From the NCBI GenBank assembly GCA_024362935.1, contig JANCRA010000012.1:4092001-4156000 (forward strand): a DNA stretch of 64,000 bases, given 5' to 3'. The stretch comes from Setophaga petechia (taxonomy: Eukaryota > Chordata > Aves > Passeriformes > Parulidae). Shown here piece by piece: positions 46,495 through 58,468 of the stretch (within the stretch, counting starts at the first letter, position 1; each line of letters starts with the position of its first letter). The notes under the pieces are model-generated. The model ran no database searches. It was not told the origin of the DNA and saw only the letters and a program-made list of their open reading frames with translations. Position numbers and translations under genes: made by a program.

Positions 46495-48940
46495 CTTTGG
46501 TCTTCTTCCTCCTCCATTTCCCTCTTCTCCTCTGATGTACCAGCTCCCTTATTATCTCTCTTTGTCACATTCCTACTTCTTCCTGTCTTTCCTTTCTCCT
46601 TCTCTGCAAGATACTCCTTCCCCTTTTCTTCTTTCTCCATTACCACCTGCTATTCTGTGCGTCAGTTTCCCACTTTGATGTCCTCTCACTCTCACAGCTC
46701 TCATTCCCTCATTACAACCTGCCTCCTCTAAGTCCCTGTGTCTCTCACCATTTCTGTCTGCTCTCTCTCTACCATTTGAATTTGCTTGGGTTTTTTTAAT
46801 GACTTCTTTTCTTCTTCTTTCCTTCCCATTCTATAAGTGATTCTCCAGTGTTACAGGTTTTACAAATTCTATGTGAGGCCAAAGAATAAAAATACCTCTC
46901 CTCCAAATTTCAGCTGTCCAAAACTCCTGAAAAGACATCTTGAATGATGCCAAAGCTCTTTGGCTTCCCTAGGCCAATATGTCACTAGGCCAAAATAGAA
47001 GTTTGAATTTAGGTGGAAGGATATCCTTCCTTGTTTCTGATCTTCAGATCAGGAAGCACCTTGTTGTGTAATCTCCCACCTGTGCACTCAGGTTTTCTTT
47101 GGAAGGCATGCTTATTGTGCTCCAGATTGCACTTCAGCCTGGACAACAAACTAGGACTGCATCCATTCAGCAGAACAAATGGACACAGCAGGATTTCCAG
47201 CTTCTCCAGGCTGGGGGATAGGAGGGTGTAGAACTCAGGTAAGTTGTGCTTTGATTTTCTCTGAGATGTACAATGAATTCTGCTTGTTTCCCACCATACT
47301 GTCCATGTACTAGGCAGGATACAGGACACAGGAGACATTGCAGATCTTGCTTGAAAGTATTCAGGTGTTTCAAATGTCATTTTTCTGAAGAACAGGAAAG
47401 GGAGAAGCAAAAGGTACTATAGGTTATGTGGATCTGAAATTGAGCAATTTTCCTTTTTGAATGGGCCAACCAAGCTAAGAAGCAGTCCTGTAAATCCTGG
47501 AAAGCCTAGAAGGCTGCAAAACCCAAAAGTCTATAGCAACATTGGCTTTTCATTTTACTGCTGTAAAAAACAATGCAGTAATAGAGGAGTTTCAGCTCCT
47601 AGGGCCACTTTCCACTCTCTTCTTACATTTGGAAGCTCTAACTGCTCTATCCATTTAACATTCAGCCTTCTATCAGTAGGGAAAATACTCTTGGTTTTAT
47701 TTGCTGCAACCTTATGTGAGAAAGAACAGAGACTCACTTCCAGCAACCATTAGGAGCTGATGCCTGTCCCTGGTTTCAGGGTTCTCAGCCAGCAAAGAGA
47801 ACTGAGCTCCTCTGTCAAGGCCCATTCTTGCTAACTGCTAGGTTATTGCAATCTGCAGGAAGAAACTGATTCTTAAAAGCAACCAAAAAGCAATTTGTCA
47901 TCTCAATAGAGTTTAAAGATAATTTTCTTAAGCCAGTTATGCATATCACCCAAAAGCAATGAGACATAGATAGACATAGATCTTCAAATATATTTAGATT
48001 CCTAAATCCCATTTATTTTGGTATAAATTTCACATGAACTGGAAAGGACCCAGTCTGCCCAATTTTTAACAGTCCCAGATCCATTAAAGAGTAAATAGAT
48101 GTAGATAAGTAATTCCATTATAGCAATAGGAAAAGGAAGGGCTTAAAGGATAAGACTAAGGTCTGAGACATGAAAATTTCTAGTCACTGGAATGGGATCA
48201 ATTCAACTTAGCCACGGAAAAACCAATGAAAGAAGGATTGTTGTGCAAAGAAAGAATCAAAGAGGAGTCTCAGGCTAGAAAAGAGAGTGATGTATGTGGC
48301 AGGCAAAACTCACTATTTTCATACTACATAAAAAGCCAAGGTAGCATTAGAAGGGGACAAACAGAATAAAAGGCCAAACTACAGATCCTGCACTAGCAGT
48401 CAGTAAGAATTTCTTCTCAAGATAATCTTCTATTTTTCACCCTGCCAGTTTTTGGCACAGAGATTGCAAACACAGTCTACAATGCTCAGGGTTGAAGAGC
48501 TTCCAGGCTGGAGACAACAGCCTGAGGAGTGATCTGTAGATTGTCTAAATGACACCGGAGACTTCTTAACTGAAAGGCCTCAGCACCTCTATCAGCACAG
48601 TATGACCACTTTGAACTAAAAAACTCTCAAAATTGATCAGACAACTGACAGCTCTGAACACACAGACAGGGTCTAAAGAGGCAGAGCAGCTCCCAACAGC
48701 AACCAGCACACCCAGAAAAAAGGCAGCAAGGAAAGCCTGGAACCAGAGTGCTGGTGATCCTGTATTACTCCCAGGTATCTCGGGGGGATGCATGTGCTGC
48801 ACCTTTCAATCACAGCTTAGATGCTCCTCTGGGCAGATGGAGTCACTTCTTTGGACAAAAGAATGAGCACATTCCTTTTGCTGTTTGATTTTATTATTGA
48901 AATGCTACTGGATTTGGTCTGAATTTCTTGTGTAAATACA
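46495..48940. other. Pyrimidine-rich flank then unique DNA
   Basis: Up to about 46.77 kb the plus strand stays C/T-rich. Beyond that it is unique sequence. A minus frame of about 133 codons at 47.0-47.4 kb overlaps plus frames of similar quality and has no recognisable motifs, so it is not called. Confidence 0.5.
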
Positions 48941-48949
48941 TTTAGCTGT

Positions 48950-49600
48950 GCTCAGCAAATTCCTTTTTGCAGCCCTTCCAAAAGAGCCCTCGTTAACGCC
49001 TAGGCCTCCCAAGAATGGTGATAATGCAGCTGATTAAGTAATAGCAATACTGAAGCAAATTCTTCTGGAACCACATTACTTTAGAGCCTACTGCTACTCC
49101 TCAGCATGTCTCTCCTAAAGAGTTATTTGGACTTTCACTCAATTAACTCAGCATCCCCCGAAGTGAGTAAGCCTCCAGATGGTCTCTTCTTATGAGGTGG
49201 CTAAGATATTTTTACTGGGAGGGGGATGCAATTTCTTTCAGACTGCATCTGTGAGACATTTAGGAATTTATATTGGTACTCACAAAATAACGATGCCTGT
49301 CCTGAAAAATTATCCTGCTCTTTTATGACAGTCTGTTTTAATTGGCTGCCTACCTAGTGTAGCTGTCTTCTTGGCCCACACTTCTGCCTGATCTGGGCTG
49401 AGATGTCAAAAATGGAAGGAGAAAATGAATTATTTAAACCTTCATGTAAAAAAGCTCCCAATTCTTTTTGTCATTACACTGATTTTACATTACTTTGTAA
49501 AGTTTACCATTTATATTAATACATTTTACGAAATCACTTTTAATTGACAGCACTGTGAGATGTCAAATTGGTATTAGGAGGTTGCTCAAACTTAAAGATG
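48950..49600. promoter_or_regulatory. Candidate conserved non-coding enhancer block
   Basis: This unique, repeat-free stretch is dense in TAAT/ATTA homeodomain cores in mixed contexts: 'CTGATTAAGTAATAG' near 49031, 'TCAATTAACTC' near 49140, 'TTTTAATTGGC' near 49336, 'TTTTAATTGACAG' near 49540, plus 'CGTTAACG' near 48992. Its texture resembles vertebrate developmental conserved non-coding elements. That is an impression from composition; cross-species alignment would be decisive. Confidence 0.2.
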
Positions 49601-49793
49601 GCTCTTTATTCTGATATTTGGATTTAACACTAAACCTTTTGTATATGAATTCATGGCAAAGCTGATTCTGCATCATGGAATTCAGATCTGAATCCGAACC
49701 CTCAGTACCTACTGAAACTGCAAACTCAGTAACTATTGAAAAGCATTGTTCATACTTTTCTACAGGGCCTTCTGAACCAAGCTGTCAACAGTA

Positions 49794-49877
49794 TTTTTTT
49801 TTTTTTTTTTGGTAATTGAAAACAGCCTCCAATATGGTTCCATCGTTTTTTTTTAATTTTTTTTTTTTATTTTTTTG
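49794..49877. repeat. Poly-T tracts
   Basis: A run of 17 T (49794-49810) is followed about 35 bp later by a second T-rich run with sparse A (49846-49877). It could be the inverted poly-A tail of a retrotransposed copy, but nothing recognisable flanks it. Confidence 0.85.
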
Positions 49878-52800
49878 GGAGGGGGCATTAATTGAGATTG
49901 ACAAAATTCCTAAAAAATCCTAAAATGCTCTACAACAGCCATTGGCATATTTTAAAATATCACATAATATAATTTCCCACAAAACAGTTAAATTTACACT
50001 GATATTTATGAATGTCAGATAATTCTTGAAAATATGCGTGTAAAACTCAATTCATTCTGGCCTTCTGCCAAAAGCTTGAAGTAATTTTTTGTTACACTAA
50101 CTCAAATGACAAAATTATTGTTTGAATATTTTGAAATATTTTGGTTTGTATTTTTATATATTCAGTTGAGATTGACGACAGGGAAATGCTTTTAAGAAGT
50201 GGAAATGCTTTTAAAAAGTTTCCAGGTATATAATATTCTTTCAGTTAAATAATATTCTTTTTCACAGTATCTTAGTTTACCAGTCCCTCCAGCCTCTATT
50301 TCAGAGCAACATCACTTTAGTATCACCTTGGTACTAATGGAAAGAATTACAAAAGGTGTCTCAAAAACTCTGATTCATAATTTAGAATAGTTGTCAAACT
50401 CCAGTATAGCCCCCATATTTTACACTGAAACCTGCACTAAATTTATACCAAACAATCTTTCTACATTCTTATTTCTGTGTTCTTTCTTTTTCTTTTTTCT
50501 CCTTTATTCATCTCTTTGCTTTTACCTGTACTCAGGTTCCTTACCCTTGTTCACAGAGGCTTTGAGAGCTGTTTCCTGACTGTTCTGGTTATTGGAGCTG
50601 CCTTCTGGTATATCAAGGATATATAGACATATATTAGAACAGAGTATTTGGTTTGAAAGAAGAAGTTTCATCATCAATGTGAAGAGTAGCACACTGACTT
50701 CCTCCACCTTTATGATTGTAATGATACCAGGATTGCCAATTGGAGAATCACAGGGAGTATTTTGAAAATATAACCCTCTGCTGAAAATATACCTGGCTTT
50801 TTTTTGGCTAATTGCAACACAGAAACACATGAATAGGTTGAGTATTCAATCTCATTTTTTAGTTGCATAGCATTTTCTCCCACACTGCAATTTTCCTAGG
50901 TAATAATATCACCCTCACTTTGAAAGGGAGAGAAATATTTATAAATGTGTCAGAGCCCTAAAAGACAATTCTTTATTGAAAGCTAAAATTTGCTCAAGTA
51001 AGAACTTCAGTCATCAAATTTTCTGTGCCTTCTGCTACAGCATACTATTATTAAACTTCACCAGTGAGTATGAGAAACGTGACACAGTAACCAGTTACAT
51101 AACCCATACAGATGCTCCTGATTAAAAAGCTAATCACAAGCCCTGCTAAAATATGCTCAAGTGAGGGTAGTAGGATCCCTATCACTGATATAAAACTCGT
51201 CTTGCCATGGGGCTTGTGATTGTAACATTTGCTGTAGTTTTCTGAGTGGATTACTGGTAATGATGGTCCCTACACGATGGCAGCAGGACCCTGTCTTCAC
51301 AGAGTCTGTGAGACAGGGGAGATCTGCTACACTCTAAAAGTCACAGGGGACACTCTGAATATCTGCCCTGTTGCTAAGGTGGATACAGGTGGAATTTAAT
51401 ATCCACTCCCAAAGGAGAGAGGGACATCAGAAACTTCTATCCCAACATTAAGTTTTCTCACACCAAACAAATCATGGAAACGCAGCACTGGGTTGATTGA
51501 AAAACATTTCCTAATACTGCAGGCAGCAAGTTATTGAAAGGCCTTTTACTGGAGAAGAAGTTTAAACCATCACTGTAAAACTAAATCTTCATCTCCCTCA
51601 TCTTATGCTATAATTAATGGAATCATACAAAAATTGTTACTGTGCTTCCTCTTCTATCCATGGATAGAAAGAAAAGTATTCATCTCCAGAACAATTTAGT
51701 TTGTATTTCTAGAAAAGCAGAATAAAGGCCTAGATTAAGACAGGCTCCCATCCTCAGCATGCTCTGTTGGTTAGTGATGAGCAGCAGAGCATTTAATGTA
51801 TTTGTGGTTTTGGAATTCTCTCCACAGCAGTTAAATGCCTAACCATGAGTTAAAGTATCTATTCAGGAGACCAAGCACTTGTCTGTGAGCTCCTTCAGTT
51901 CCTTTTGCTTATCTGGCCTAATGAATTTCTGGGAGTTCTTTAGGGATATAGGGAGGTAGGATGCTCACAGGGATCACTGGGAACTCAGCATTCCTGCAAG
52001 CCAGACCAGTTACCAGAGCAAACTTGATTCCTCACTAATGCAGAGCTTCTATTCACTTGTTTCAAATAAACATACTCTCCTGCCCTTCCACATACTTTGC
52101 ATTATTCCTCCAATTTTGCAGTACTTCTCCAGCAGGCACATATTCTGCTCTTCTAGCTATGGACCTGAAAGGTAGAGCTGTGTGACTCCAAACACGGATG
52201 ATAAAAGAAAGGACTGTTAGTTTCAGACTTTTTTGTTGTTGCTTGTCAGGAGCTCTGCAGTGACAGTGCATCTGTCTTTGGTTTGACACTGCTTTCTGGA
52301 ACCTAGCCTGAATCCCACAGCTCTGAACCCCAGCAATTTGTCATAAGTCCTTTGTATTTGTCTTCTCATGGAAATTTGCACCATTCCATACCAGTTCTCC
52401 CCTAGAGATGATCTTTGGATATGATATCAAGAATCATCACTGTGACTGGAGAGAGAACATGGCTCATTAGAACAAAATATCAATAACCATCACCTCATGA
52501 ACTGGAGTGACAGATTAAATCCTGGGGTTCTGTCTTGCAGACAGGAATTGGTGGAATTACCTTCATGTCCATTTTTCCCTTTCACCCAAACAGAAAGGAA
52601 TGCTGCTGTGTTTGTAAGGAAGGTGCTATATTGAAAATGAAGTGGCTGTGTGTTCTTGCAATGGAGATTTTGAAGAACCACATCACTCAGGTGCAGGCTA
52701 CACAAAACTCTGAGGAATGCATGGGAACAGTGTTCTGAGGTCCGCATGATAGGGCAAATGTGACAGAGGGTCACATATCCCACTCTGCCTGGGATAAACC

Positions 52801-52895
52801 CTACCTGGTGCAGGTCCTTGGAGGTGGGATCAGTGGATGCACCAGCTGACGTGCTCAAGGCACCCAGAGTGCACACCAGAGCTTACTCTCCTTAG
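49878..52895. other. Unique DNA, about 3 kb
   Basis: Nothing is recognised apart from the two 19-bp-offset duplications at 50.18-50.27 kb. Open frames are at most about 130 codons and show no domain. Confidence 0.5.
50182..50268. repeat. Two adjacent 19-bp direct duplications
   Basis: 'ggaaatgcttttaagaagt' (50182) is followed by 'ggaaatgcttttaaaaagt' at 50201. Then 'taatattctt' at 50231 recurs at 50250. Both pairs have a 19-bp offset though their sequences are unrelated, which suggests the same slippage-type process acted twice in under 90 bp. Confidence 0.75.
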
Positions 52896-52980
52896 ACATT
52901 GTGTTAAGGAATTTGTGCCTCGTGGGCCACTGGCAGCATTGCAACAGGACAGGCCAAAGGAAGATTTCTTGGTCAAAAAG
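52896..52980 (+). other. Exon-like 85-bp segment, unassigned
   Basis: The segment is bounded by an acceptor-like 'cttactctccttag' (ending 52895) and a near-ideal donor 'aaaaag|gtaagaat' at 52981. One frame is open across it and reads HCVKEFVPRGPLAALQ... to ...FLVKK, remaining open into the flanks. The product is not recognised. The donor is the best splice match I noted in the window; the acceptor pyrimidine tract is modest. Confidence 0.2.
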
Positions 52981-55900
52981 GTAAGAATCCCAGAATTACT
53001 GTGTGAAGAGAATCTACACTGCACACAGGTCCCATCTAGTGAGTGGGAAAGGAGGCTTCTCCTGCAAAATTTTCCTGTGTTGACTTTGCCAACAAGGCTG
53101 CACTAAGCGGCAGTGTGATCACTTGGCAGAGAGTATACTATTCCTTCTACCCTTTCCAGGTCCCATAAAAATAAAAGTGAGTTTGTTGGTTCATGTTTTC
53201 ATTTCTCAACCATCCCTAAAAGTTGGGAAAACCTATCCATAGGGGAGATACCAAGAAACAACTTTTAAAAAACCCAACCTTAAAATAACTTGCACCGTTA
53301 TCACAAGCAAATACTTAATAAAGGCAAGGATGCTCTTCTTGCTTTTTGTGTAAGTACCAAGCAAGATGCATGTGCATTACCTTGTCTTCCAAAAGCAACA
53401 AAAGAAATTCAGAATAAAAACATGTCCATTCTTTTGGATTAAAAACACTATATCATTTTTTATATCTTTGAGAAGGTCTGGTTTCCTGGAGATTCCTGGT
53501 AATTCCAAGGCTATAAAATTACATGTAACGACGAAATTTATAAAAAACAAGAGAAGACATGAGATATCTTTTTAAAGTAAGAAATTTAACTGGAATTGAT
53601 GGCTTCTTTGGAAAAAATGTAAAACTAAACCAAACCACAGTCATTTAAGGTCATTAGGCTGAAAAATTACATTTTCTTGGAAGTACTTCCAAGTGTAGTA
53701 ACACAAGATATGAGGCTCTTTCCTTGGCTGTTTCCAAGTGCTCAAAGGAGCTCTGCAGTAGCAAAGGAGAGGAAACTTCCTGCAGCTTGCTTGTTCAAGG
53801 GGTTGCTCTGTGCTGATTCCATGCCCATTGTGGCCTGGATGCATCTCAGGGCTGTTTAACCCAAGCTGAATGGCCAGGGCTCCTCATCACAGCTCCTTAC
53901 AGAAACTGCCCCAGAACTCACAGGCAAATCTTCCTCTGTCCACAAAAGGATGCAGCCAAAGGCAAAGTGTTGACACAAAAAATCCCCAGTAGCTGCTCAT
54001 GGCAGCCTCTGGCACCCTCTGCATTGCCAGCAGAGCACAGAGGGCTCCAAATGTGGCTGAAGTTGCTGCCTGCAGATTTTATAGCAATGACTGTGGAAAC
54101 AAAACCCCCAGAACTAACTTCATAGAAATAAAATTCTCATTCTTTCTCTCTCTCTCTGACATTTACTTTACAAATCTTTTGGAATGTGGTAGAATCCAAG
54201 TATTAGTCGTGCATCACTATCAAGCTGAGAGCTTGAGTAAACATGAAAAAAATCACAGATAAGCTCATTCTGACTTGTGAAAGCCAAAAGTGAGCTGGGA
54301 TGTAACAAGGGCTAAGTGTGGTATGTCCTGTGATAAGGAGTAGCTTAATCAGGGAAGGGCCCTTATTTTCAATTTGCTAATTTCCTTTTTCTACAACATT
54401 GTCAATAACAAGGGCATAGAGGGCCTTTTTAGTTGGAAAATGTCTTATGTCTTCACTGAATCAGGCACTTGCAGGATGTGGGTGGGACTTTCACCATTAG
54501 CACTACCCAACACTGTCCCAGTGCTTCAAAGTTTTCTGTCCCTCTGTATCCTGCATTGCAAGGTAAGGCAACCTCTTCATGTCAACCCATACTGCCACCA
54601 GGTAATATAGAACAAAGTACTAAAAAGGAGATTAACTTGGAAGAGAGCTGGCTGAATCTCTAAGCATGGGGAATGACTAATGCCAGTGTGCAAATCAGCT
54701 TCATTCTTAGTGGCCAGATTCTGGTCTGATTTACACCTATGTGGATCCATATAAACTCTGTGAAAGTGAAAGGAGGTCCTGTGGAGCTGCATCACAATAA
54801 GGCAGAAACAGAATATATCCCTTTGCTTAAATCCATCATGGTTTCAGGACTACAAAGAATTTGGGAAGACCCTTTTTAAGGCTTATGAACTAATGAAAAA
54901 GGTAATCCAGAAAGAAAAAGGTTTCTTAGGACTCTTACACAAGGACCAGAAACATAAATAGGGTGCTACTAGATTATTAATCTCAGAGTTGCATTTATGG
55001 GAGAACAAATCAAATCAAATCAAAATAAAATAAAATAAAATAAAATAACTCTAAAAGAGCAAAAGAGAAAATCAGAATAATGAAGTTTTTATTCTGTATA
55101 ATGAAAACTTTGTATTTGTTTGTATTTGTTTCCACTTGGAAAAAAGTTATGCTTTATAACAGGTAAAAACACATTAAACTCATTTGTGTGAGAGACAGTG
55201 TTTCCCCACATTCTGTATGGCAAGAAGCATGATGAACTGAGAGCTACCCACCAGAAGTGACACTTTGCATCACCAAATTCATAAAGTATCACCTTTTTTT
55301 TTCTATGTACAACACAGTACCAGCTTTCACTGCTTGTTTCATCATACTTCTAGAGGGACAGAAGACCAAAGAGCAGAATGCCAGGGCTGGTATAGTGTTT
55401 TTAGCATAGAAGGATGGGGGGAACAAAGGTCATTGCTACTGGAAAAGAACAACCTACTTCACAGAAGCAAGACAGAACGGGGAGAACTGGAAACCAGCAG
55501 TTTTGTCTCTGGCTCCTGTGCTGCACACATTGATGCTGCCTGTGAATTGTCAGTGACTGGAAGACCCCACTGATATCAGGATGTGAAGAGAGAGATGTCA
55601 CCATTTTTCCAGGGGCATAAAATAAGAAAGCTAAATCCAGACTAGTGGAGAGATTCACTTCAGCATGAGGAGGAAAGCAACTGCAATGTTTCAGAGGTAT
55701 CATATGTTTCTGTGAATTCAAGCTGTGAGAGCACAGCACAATGACCTGCTCAGTCACAAAATGGCCCCAAAATCCCTGGCTGTTAGACAAAGCTGACAGA
55801 TCTCAGCTTTCCTGCAGAAACCAGCCAGATGCTGTAGTCTCTCATATGGCTAGCTATGTCAGGCAGAACAGGGTATGTAATCCATGAGCCAGGAAAAATT

Positions 55901-57782
55901 TTGCAGTGTCTTCCTCTGCCCCACTTGTCTTGGTTTCCAAGGACTGAAATAACTTCTTGTGAGCAGAAACAAGTACAATCCTTAGACATAGGACACAGCC
56001 ACAAGAATTTGATATTCACAGCTTAGTTTCAATGCCAGTTCTCTTTCTGCTCCCAAAATTTAGACATAATCATCTCTGGAGAAGTCACGTGCACTCAGCT
56101 TAGTTCTCTGCCCCTCCACAGCAGATTAGTCCCATCCTTGATGTCTCAGAGGGAGAACAGTTCCAGGGTCACTCTGTCCCTGGAAACAACGCCAGGTACT
56201 TGTTGGTAGAGTCCTGGGTGGACCAGTCAAACACACACCAGAGGCTGGGCTGTCACAGGAGAGACCCCAACCCTCCCTGCAGCTGTGATCCTTTCACCAG
56301 TGTACTCGTGGCCCTCCAGAAGGCCAAAGGAGCAGGAGACTGCAGGACTCAGCAGCAATCATCTCTGGAGCACATCTCAGCAGCAATGGCACTGACCTGT
56401 GGTCACCCTCTGTTACCTGCCATGGGCAGCTTCTCCTCCGTCCAATCGCTGCAGTGCAGACCAGACTGGCACACAAAATTACTGTGCTCAGAGGAGCTTT
56501 GGCTACCAATGTGATTGACTTTCCATAAAACAGTCCCAGTCAAAATATTTAAGAGGAACACAAATGACAGACAGCAAAAAATTCCTGTTCCAGAGGATCC
56601 AGTGAGGGAGTGACCTTCCAAAGAAGATGAACCAAGTTTTCTTAAGACACCTTCCAAAACATCCAGTCCAAAAAACAACAATGCTGTCACAACAAAAGCC
56701 TCTGCCCAACCCCATGGGAGAATGGCCAAGGGACCCTGTAAAATCTGCTTCTGGAGAAAGAACATGCTCAGATGTGATGCAGTGTACAGACTTCTATAGA
56801 TTGCTAAACAGTTTTGAAAAGTCAACTAAGCTTAAATTCAACTAAGAAAAAGACACATAGCACATATTTCTTGAGCCCTCTTACCAATTTTTGTGCTTTA
56901 TTCATTCAGGGCTCAGCAGGGATGCTAACCAATTTCCTTTGTATTGCCAGCAGTTTCAGGATTTCAGCATCACTAGTAAATGCCAAGACTTTTATGGTAT
57001 CTGATATTTGAAACAGAGCTTTTGTTATGAGCATTTGTTTATAGAGTGCTTTCACTCCAAACTCCCAAAACACTGACCACCACAGAAATCCCTGCTCTGG
57101 TACTAATAGGAATCCTTTCACTGGTCCTTGGCTTATTAAAACCTCTGGCAAGGCAGTAGCAGCTCTTAATACAGCAGCTCTGTGCTGCAGTCTGAGGCAA
57201 GACAGGAATAATAATTTATCTAACTAAATTATATGCAAAAGTCAGCTAGACAAAATATAGTTACCCACATGGAATTTGGACAGAACACTTGTGTTAACAC
57301 CCTAGCTTCTGGCCAAAGTGCCAAAGCACTTCTGGAAGTTAAGAGTAGCCAAGAACTTGGTTTTACAGCTCATCCAAAAGCCCATAATGTTTGCATTAAT
57401 TAATGGATTATAGAATAATTACCATTTTAGTGACAAGTTGCTGCTCTTCATATGATGATTTTTTGTTTTAGTGATGGTTATGGTGGTAATGGTGCCTGAC
57501 TTAAAATGGTCTGTTATTCACTGCTGTTGGTTTTTCTCATCCTGAGTGGGTTTAGTCCATTTAAAGTCCTACAGGCACTCTTTCTTTTCTGTGTCTTGCT
57601 GATAAGCATTTCTACAGGAGTCGTTTATTCTGACAAAAAAGTCAAGACATAGAGGTCAGGTAATTTTTCAGAGAGGAACTCTTAGATTTAAGGAAAATGC
57701 AGATTTCTCACTCATCTGCAAAAGTTCACTGCAGTTCAAGGAGATTGTGTGTGACCTGCTTGTAGCAGATTTTAGCAAGTCA
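52981..57782. other. Unique DNA, about 4.8 kb
   Basis: No gene or transposon can be named. GC-richer patches at 53.8-54.1 kb and 56.1-56.8 kb carry overlapping frames on both strands (up to about 140 codons, minus 56,403-56,825) without recognisable domains. Confidence 0.5.
55006..55047. repeat. (CAAAT)n/(AAAAT)n pentanucleotide microsatellite
   Basis: Three CAAAT units are followed by about five AAAAT units, so the unit changes by one base midway. It is a short A/T-rich pentanucleotide array. Confidence 0.9.
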
Positions 57783-58468
57783 CCCTCCCTCCCTTCCTTC
57801 CTTCCTTCCTTCCTTCCTTCCTTCCTTCCTTCCTTCCTTCCTTCCTTCCTTCCTTCCTTCCTTCCTTCCTTCCTTCCTTCCTTCCTTCCTTCCTTCCTTC
57901 CTTCCTTCCTTCCTTCCTTCCTTCCTTCCTTCCTTCCTTCCTTCCTTCCTTCCTTCCTTCCTTCCTTCCTTCCTTCCTTCCTTCCTTCCTTCCTTCCTTC
58001 CTTCCTTCCTTCCTTCCTTCCTTCCTTCCTTCCTTCCTTCCTTCCTTCCTTCCTTCCTTCCTTCCTTCCTTCCTTCCTTCCTTCCTTCCTTCCTTCCTTC
58101 CTTCCCTCCTTCCCTCCTTCCCTCCTTCCCTCCTTCCCTCCTTCCCTCCTTCCCTCCTTCCCTCCTTCCCTCCTTCCCTCCTTCCCTCCTTCCCTCCTTC
58201 CTTCCTTCCTTCCTTCCTTCCTTCCTTCCTTCCTTCCTTCCTTCCTTCCTTCCTTCCTTCCTTCCTTCCTTCCTTCCTTCCTTCCTTCCTTCCTTCCTTC
58301 CTTCCCTCCTTCCTTCCTTCCCTCCTTCCTTCCCTCCCTCCCTCCTTTCCTTTCCTTTCCTTTCCTTTCCTTTCCTTTCCTTTCCTTTCCTTTCCTTTCC
58401 TTTCCTTTCCTTTCCTTTCCTTTCCTTTCCTTTCCTTTCCTTTCCTTTCCTTTCCTTTCCTTTCTTTT
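57783..58468. repeat. 686-nt homopyrimidine compound satellite
   Basis: Every base of the plus strand from 57783 to 58468 is C or T; the bounding purines are A57782 and G58469. Four blocks follow each other: (TTCC)n from about 57791 to 58104 (near 78 units), an 8-bp higher-order unit (TTCCCTCC-type) to about 58200 (about 12 units), (TTCC)n again to about 58303, a short mixed zone, then a 5-bp (TTTCC)n array from about 58345 to 58465 (about 24 units). The Pro-Ser-Phe and Lys-Glu-Gly frames across it (over 240 codons on each strand) are repeat artefacts. Mirror-symmetric homopurine-homopyrimidine DNA can form triplex (H-DNA). Confidence 0.97.

Noticed and set aside
46233..46535. Phe/Leu/Ser-rich plus-strand frame resembling a membrane protein
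   Set aside because: It is a translation of the (TTTC)n microsatellite.
49794..49877. Inverted poly-A tail of a processed pseudogene
   Set aside because: No gene-derived sequence or target-site duplication is recognisable next to the T-runs.
56403..56825. 140-codon minus frame with two hydrophobic stretches
   Set aside because: No start or splice context, no recognisable family, and overlapping frames of similar length on the plus strand.
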